NCBI RefSeq assembly: GCF_001898575.1
Contig: NZ_MKUD01000029.1
Location: 40,931-104,930, forward strand
Source of the DNA: Spirosoma sp. 48-14
GTDB taxonomy: Bacteria > Bacteroidota > Bacteroidia > Cytophagales > Spirosomataceae
DNA: 64,000 nucleotides
Direction: 5' to 3'
Position 1 is the first letter of the stretch; each line of letters begins with the position of its first letter. The notes beneath the pieces are model-generated. The model saw nothing but the letters and a program-made list of their open reading frames with translations, searched no databases and had not been told where the DNA came from. The position numbers were made by a program, and so were the translations under genes. This document shows, piece after piece, positions 60,298 to 64,000 of this stretch.

Positions 60298-61689
60298 TTA
60301 CTTTAATTCATTGGCGCGTATATCGCGGCTCCAGCGTTCGGCGCCTTTCTGATCGTAAACTTTTATGGTCAGTACGCGATCCTTGAGAGGTCCACTCACG
60401 CTTAGGAGTCCGAAATTACGTTCGGTAACCAGTGTGCCGTCTACATATGTCGGTTGTTTTAACTCGTCGGCGCGGGGTTGCGCTACGGATGAAGTCAGCG
60501 GAGAAACCGTTAGGTCGTAAATCGGGTAAGTGCCCGGGCGGTCCAGTTTATGCAGGATCGAATGGTGACGGTCGCCGGTGATGAACAGGACGCCAGGTAT
60601 TTTAGCATCGGCAATCGCCTTCAGGAGCCGGTCTCGTTCGGTGCCATAAATGCTATAATTTTCAAACGCTTTGGTCGGGTTAATGATCTGACCACCCGTC
60701 ACGATAAACTTAAACGGAGCCTGGCTAAAGGTCAACGCATCCAGTAACCACTGAATTTGCTTATCGCCAAAGTAGGCTTTCTCCGGGCCATCGGGCATGT
60801 CGTTTGGCGCGCGGAACGTTCGGTCATCAAGGAGGAAAAACTGACAGTCGTTCCAGAAAAACGTACCCGCACATCCTTCCGGAAAAACGAAATTCGGATT
60901 GGCCCAGAAGAGCTTGAACGCTTCGAGGGTAACCGGTTTGAGCCAGTACGAACGGTCGGCATCGTTGGGGCCGTAGTCATGATCGTCCCAGGTGGCGTAG
61001 TTGTGAGTGCTGGCTAATAAAGGCTGCATTTCAGGTAAAGAGCGCGTATGTGTATACCGTCTCAATACCCCCGTACGGCTGTTCCAGTCAGTTTCGCGGG
61101 TGTAGGTATTATCGCCCGTCCAGAGCATAAAATCGGGTTTCTGAGCTGCCATTGCCGTAAAAATCTCGTATCCTCCGCCATAGGGTTTACCAGGGCGGTC
61201 GGTATCAGGTTCGTTGACGTAGGTGCAGCTTCCGACGCCGAAACGAAACGTCGGTGGGTCGGTCCGCCACTGCCACAGGGATTGGGTTTGAAACTGGGTC
61301 GGGTAGGGCAGGCTCACCTTCTGGCCCCCGATTAACACGTCGTATTCGTACGTTCTTCCGGGTTCCACCTGATCGGCGAGCAGGTGGGCGGTAAAAGCCG
61401 CTTGCCGGGTCGTTTGTACTTCATTGGTCAGATAAACCGGAGCAGCCTTGCCCGTTTCATGGTAGCGAATCTGAACCTTGGCGGGTTCCTTAGTCTGCGC
61501 CCAAAGCATCACTTCCCGCATGTCGGAATACCCCACCATTGGGCCCGACTGGAGCTTCGAGGCCGATCTGGATGGCTGATTTATGCTGGCCTGACGGCTC
61601 TTTCCTTTGGTAACGGTAGGTTGCTGAGCAAAAGCCGAATACGTACCAAGCAGGATAAGTATGAACAGATACCTTTGAATTTTGTACAT
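60298..61689 (-). CDS. Exported PhoD-like alkaline phosphatase/phosphodiesterase
   Basis: 463 aa from the ATG at 61689 (MYKIQRYLFILILLGTYSAF is a signal peptide). The frame reads open to 61737, but the extension would overlap the lysA promoter and lacks sense. A fibronectin-like N-terminal domain (~60-135) precedes the metallophosphatase: GVGSCTYVNEP (Cys near 151), LWTGDNTYTRETDW, ATWDDHDYGPNDADRS and FITGDRHHSIL are the metal ligands of PhoD. It should hydrolyse phosphodiesters such as teichoic acid or glycerophosphodiester outside the cytoplasm. It is divergent from lysA. Confidence 0.88.
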   Translation of the reverse strand: MYKIQRYLFILILLGTYSAFAQQPTVTKGKSRQASINQPSRSASKLQSGPMVGYSDMREVMLWAQTKEPAKVQIRYHETGKAAPVYLTNEVQTTRQAAFTAHLLADQVEPGRTYEYDVLIGGQKVSLPYPTQFQTQSLWQWRTDPPTFRFGVGSCTYVNEPDTDRPGKPYGGGYEIFTAMAAQKPDFMLWTGDNTYTRETDWNSRTGVLRRYTHTRSLPEMQPLLASTHNYATWDDHDYGPNDADRSYWLKPVTLEAFKLFWANPNFVFPEGCAGTFFWNDCQFFLLDDRTFRAPNDMPDGPEKAYFGDKQIQWLLDALTFSQAPFKFIVTGGQIINPTKAFENYSIYGTERDRLLKAIADAKIPGVLFITGDRHHSILHKLDRPGTYPIYDLTVSPLTSSVAQPRADELKQPTYVDGTLVTERNFGLLSVSGPLKDRVLTIKVYDQKGAERWSRDIRANELK

Positions 61690-61712
61690 GGGGGAAAGAT
61701 GGCGTAATTTTG
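61681..61712 (+). promoter_or_regulatory. Promoter of lysA
   Basis: TTTG (61681-61684), 20 nt, then TAATTTTG (61705-61712), a full match to the Bacteroidota consensus, placed 19 nt before the lysA ATG. It partly overlaps the 5' end of the divergent phosphatase gene. Confidence 0.7.
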
Positions 61713-61731
61713 CGATTCGTTTTAGGAAGGT

Positions 61732-62985
61732 ATGCAACTAAATAACCAGGTTTATCAGATTCAGGGTGTCGATGTACTAGCCATAGCCGACGAGTTCGGT
61801 CTGCCATTGTACGTGTACGATGCCGACAAAATTATCGAAAAAATCGGCTTGCTCCGGTCAGCTTTTGCCGGAGTTAACCTCAAGATAAAATACGCAGCCA
61901 AGGCATTGACAAATGTGTCGATTCTGAAACTGATGCGCCAGCAGGGGGTTGAAATGGATTCGGTGTCGGTCAACGAAGCCCGGATGGGTATGCTAGCCGG
62001 ATTTACACCCAACCAGATCATGTTTACGCCCAGCGGAGTGTCGTTCGGCGAAATCCGGGAAGCCATTGAACTGGGCCTGCAACTGAATGTCGATAGCCTG
62101 CCTTTGCTCGAATGGGTTGGCCAAAACTACGGTAGTCAGGTTCCGGTAAGTATCCGTATCAATCCGCACATCAGCGAAGGAGGTAACATCAAGATTTCGA
62201 CTGGTCACGCGGATTCCAAATTTGGTATTTCAATCCTGCAACGGGCCGAAATGCGGGCGTTGGTGGAAAAATATCAGATTTCGGTAACGGGGCTTCATGT
62301 GCATACGGGGTCGGATTTCAAAAATGCCGATGCCTTTCTGAAAGGGGCTGATGTCCTGTTCGATCTGGCTTCCGACTATCCTGATCTGACATTCATTGAT
62401 TTTGGCAGCGGCTTTAAAGTTGCTTATAAAGAAGGTGATCATGTTACGGATGTGGTTGAGCTGGGGAATCAGGTCTCGGCGGCATTTCAGAAGTTTTGCC
62501 AGCACTATGGTCGTGAGTTAGAGCTTTGGTTCGAGCCTGGTAAGTTTCTGGTCAGTGAAAGTGGGCATCTGCTGGTGCGTACCAATATCGTCAAGGAAAA
62601 TCCAACCCGGACATTTGTGGCAGTCGACTCGGGCCTTAACCATTTGATTCGCCCCATGATGTACGATGCATACCACGACATCAAAAACATCTCGAATCCA
62701 GCAGGCGAACCGAAAATGTATACCGTTGTCGGGTACATTTGCGAAACGGATACCTTCGCTACCGACCGGGTTCTGCCCGAAGTACGTCCGGGTGATGTGC
62801 TGTCGTTCGAAAATGCAGGGGCCTATGGTTTCAGCATGTCGTCGAATTATAATGCCCGTTTTCGCCCAGCCGAAGTGCTGGTCTACGAAGGTAAACCGTA
62901 CCTAATTCGCCAGCGCGAAACCTTCGAGGATCTGATGCGTGGGCAGGAAATTATTGAATTTGAATCAACTGTATATAGTCATTAA
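61732..62985 (+). CDS. lysA: Diaminopimelate decarboxylase
   Basis: 417 aa. It makes L-lysine from meso-diaminopimelate. The PLP Lys57 lies in LKIKYAAKALTN; SGHADSKFGIS-like HADSKFGIS, GLHVHTGSD (~185) and IDFGSGFKVAY complete the barrel; the second-domain GYICETDTFATDRVLP (~335, Cys of CETDT) and ENAGAYGFSMSSNYN are diagnostic. It is transcribed from its own promoter. Its TAA lies in a degenerate GTCATTAA repeat. YebC follows. Confidence 0.96.
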   Translation: MQLNNQVYQIQGVDVLAIADEFGLPLYVYDADKIIEKIGLLRSAFAGVNLKIKYAAKALTNVSILKLMRQQGVEMDSVSVNEARMGMLAGFTPNQIMFTPSGVSFGEIREAIELGLQLNVDSLPLLEWVGQNYGSQVPVSIRINPHISEGGNIKISTGHADSKFGISILQRAEMRALVEKYQISVTGLHVHTGSDFKNADAFLKGADVLFDLASDYPDLTFIDFGSGFKVAYKEGDHVTDVVELGNQVSAAFQKFCQHYGRELELWFEPGKFLVSESGHLLVRTNIVKENPTRTFVAVDSGLNHLIRPMMYDAYHDIKNISNPAGEPKMYTVVGYICETDTFATDRVLPEVRPGDVLSFENAGAYGFSMSSNYNARFRPAEVLVYEGKPYLIRQRETFEDLMRGQEIIEFESTVYSH

Positions 62986-63074
62986 ATGCTCATTTGGATG
63001 TCATTAGTTTGTCATTAAGTAGTGACGATAGAATGACCACCAAGTGACTATGGAATGACCACTTAATGACCACT
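62978..63074. repeat. Degenerate inverted repeat of GTCATTA/TAATGAC words between lysA and yebC
   Basis: GTCATTAAGT (63011-63020) pairs perfectly with ACTTAATGAC (63061-63070); around it GTCATT(A/T) words repeat on the left and GAATGACCA words on the right. The left edge contains the lysA stop codon TAA at 62983-62985, and the right edge ends shortly before the YebC start. Confidence 0.65.
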
Positions 63075-63081
63075 AACAACA

Positions 63082-63795
63082 ATGGGAAGAGCGTTTGAAT
63101 ACCGGAAGGCGCGCAAAATGAAGCGGTGGGGTCAAATGGCAAAGACCTTTACTCGCATCGGCAAAGACATCGTTATGGCCGTCAAAAGTGCCGGTCCTGA
63201 TCCAGATACCAACGGACGGCTGCGGGCTATTATCCAAAATGCCAAAGCGGCTAACATGCCGAAGGAAAACGTTGAACGGGCTATCAAAAAAGCCTCATCG
63301 AAAGAGCAGGAGGACTATAAGGAGATTGTATACGAGGCCTACGCTCCGCATGGTATTGCGCTCGTTATCGAAACCGCAACGGATAACCACAACCGGACAG
63401 TAGCCAACGTTCGAAGTTATTTGAATAAGCTTGGTGGTAGTTTGGGTACACAGGGTATGCTCGATTTTATGTTTGAGCGTAAGTCGGTTTTCCGCATTCC
63501 AGCCGAAGGGATTGACCGGGAGGAACTGGAGTTTGAGTTGATTGATTTCGGTGGGGATGAGATCGAGTACGATGATGATACTGATCAACTGGTCATTTAC
63601 GGTCAGTTCACCGCGTTTGGAAGTATTCAGAAATTCCTGGAAGAAAAAGGGTACGAAATCAAACAGGCTGAGTTCGAGCGTATTCCGAATGATTATAAAG
63701 AGTTAACAGACGAAGAAGCTGCCGACGTTGAAAAACTCATCGAACGTATTGAAGAAGACGATGATGTACAGATGGTCTATCACAATATGAAGTAA
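63082..63795 (+). CDS. YebC/PmpR-family DNA-binding regulator
   Basis: 237 aa, standard length. The signature start MGRAFEYRKARKMKRWGQMAKTF contains the KRWGxMAKxF motif of the TACO1/YebC family. IQNAKAANMPKENVERAIKKA is next (~54) and the central acidic domain FDFGGDEIEYDDDTDQL follows at ~157. Members act as transcriptional regulators or, as shown for some, as translation factors that relieve polyproline stalling. The role here is inferred. The stop codon TAA touches the long hairpin at 63795. Confidence 0.93.
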   Translation: MGRAFEYRKARKMKRWGQMAKTFTRIGKDIVMAVKSAGPDPDTNGRLRAIIQNAKAANMPKENVERAIKKASSKEQEDYKEIVYEAYAPHGIALVIETATDNHNRTVANVRSYLNKLGGSLGTQGMLDFMFERKSVFRIPAEGIDREELEFELIDFGGDEIEYDDDTDQLVIYGQFTAFGSIQKFLEEKGYEIKQAEFERIPNDYKELTDEEAADVEKLIERIEEDDDVQMVYHNMK

Positions 63796-63883
63796 AAGGA
63801 GAAAAGGGAGGAGGGACGAAAGGAGGAAAGGAATCTGTAGTTGACTCTTTTCCTCCTTTCGTCCCTCCTCCCTTTTCTCCTTT
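63795..63883. repeat. Long perfect inverted repeat (purine-rich) between two convergent stop codons
   Basis: Arms 63795-63829 and 63849-63883 are 35 bp and perfectly complementary around a 19-nt loop. The arm is made of AAGGAGA, AAAGGGAGG, AGGGACGAA words. The yebC TAA (63793-63795) ends on the first base of the left arm, and the TAA of the gene at 63882 (on the other strand) overlaps the last bases of the right arm. Confidence 0.93.
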
Positions 63884-64000
63884 ATTTCATGGATACGCCT
63901 TCTCGCAGGATCTGTACCCAGCCCTTCAGCACTTGCGGGGGGGCATTCCTGTCCAGCAGCGCGTACCGCACCGTCGCCTGATAGTAGTACAAACCCGTTG
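63882..64000 (-). CDS. 3' end of a probable T9SS cargo with type-B (gliding motility-like) C-terminus
   Basis: The reading frame enters from the right edge and ends at TAA 63882-63884. The 38 visible residues run TGLYYYQATVRYALLD, then QVLKGWVQILREGVSMK. The pattern 'G-x-Y-Y-Y ... KGW-x-x-I-L-R' is typical of the end of the type-B T9SS sorting domain (gliding-motility-associated C-terminal domain). The rest of the gene lies outside the window. Confidence 0.5.
   Translation of the reverse strand, partial: TGLYYYQATVRYALLDRNAPPQVLKGWVQILREGVSMK

Overview
This window looks like chromosome from a Bacteroidota of the Cytophagales, most like Spirosoma or a close relative. The reasons are a SusC/SusD pair, many Bacteroidota-type proteins (DUF4293, GH97, DPP-IV-like S9 and M13 peptidases), a probable type IX secretion C-terminal domain at the right edge, promoters of the TTTG-N20-TAnnTTTG type, weak Shine-Dalgarno sites and roughly 50 % GC. 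The genus is inferred from style, not from a database match. I saw no rRNA, tRNA, CRISPR array, IS transposase or integrase.

Layout. 1-12.3 kb: a lipoprotein 5' end, an M13 peptidase, a thioredoxin-fold protein, MnmD, a DUF4293 membrane protein, two large exported proteases (tricorn-like S41 and a zincin) and a porin-like beta-barrel. 12.3-20 kb: malate dehydrogenase, a YkvA-like protein, TatA, GatA, a LysM lytic transglycosylase, a 42-bp-repeat coiled-coil gene, RuvA and a Lys/Ala-rich secreted protein. 20-28 kb: DPP-IV-like S9 peptidase, SusC/SusD, a Gfo/Idh/MocA oxidoreductase. 28-36.6 kb is the accessory-looking part: a PIN toxin/antitoxin pair, three small Cys lipoproteins, a zincin-like protein with an altered motif, a zinc alcohol dehydrogenase without its structural-zinc cysteines, a solitary McrB-type AAA+ ATPase, a two-lobed retropepsin, and a kinase-like gene split by one in-frame TAG. 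36.6-49.7 kb: ThrA, GH97, M20 peptidase, SDR, LD-carboxypeptidase, Kir channel, Na+/H+ antiporter, glycosyltransferase/deacetylase pair, DUF721. 49.7-64 kb: SAM-I riboswitch with metY-metX, SGNH and alpha/beta hydrolases, a TetR regulator with a TetX-like monooxygenase, a lipase, an exported MTA/SAH nucleosidase beside a purine permease, a NagB-like deaminase, PhoD-like phosphatase, LysA, YebC and the 3' end of a probable T9SS cargo.

Genes that work together. ThrA, MetX/MetY and LysA are scattered parts of aspartate-family amino-acid synthesis; the met pair is under SAM control. The exported nucleosidase and the permease 13 nt upstream of it suggest periplasmic release and import of purine. 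KirBac-type channel and CPA1 antiporter are divergent and suggest ion/pH homeostasis.

Most unusual. (1) At least fifteen intergenic long inverted repeats, several with 16-39 bp near-perfect arms. They fall into different sequence families but share a design (short degenerate words in each arm, position at gene 3' ends), and several supply or touch the stop codons of the neighbouring genes. (2) The last codons of thrA recur exactly 800 bp away, bracketing the TAG-interrupted kinase-like gene, which looks like an integration scar. (3) A 13-residue Met/Cys-containing mini-ORF sits directly after the SAM riboswitch.
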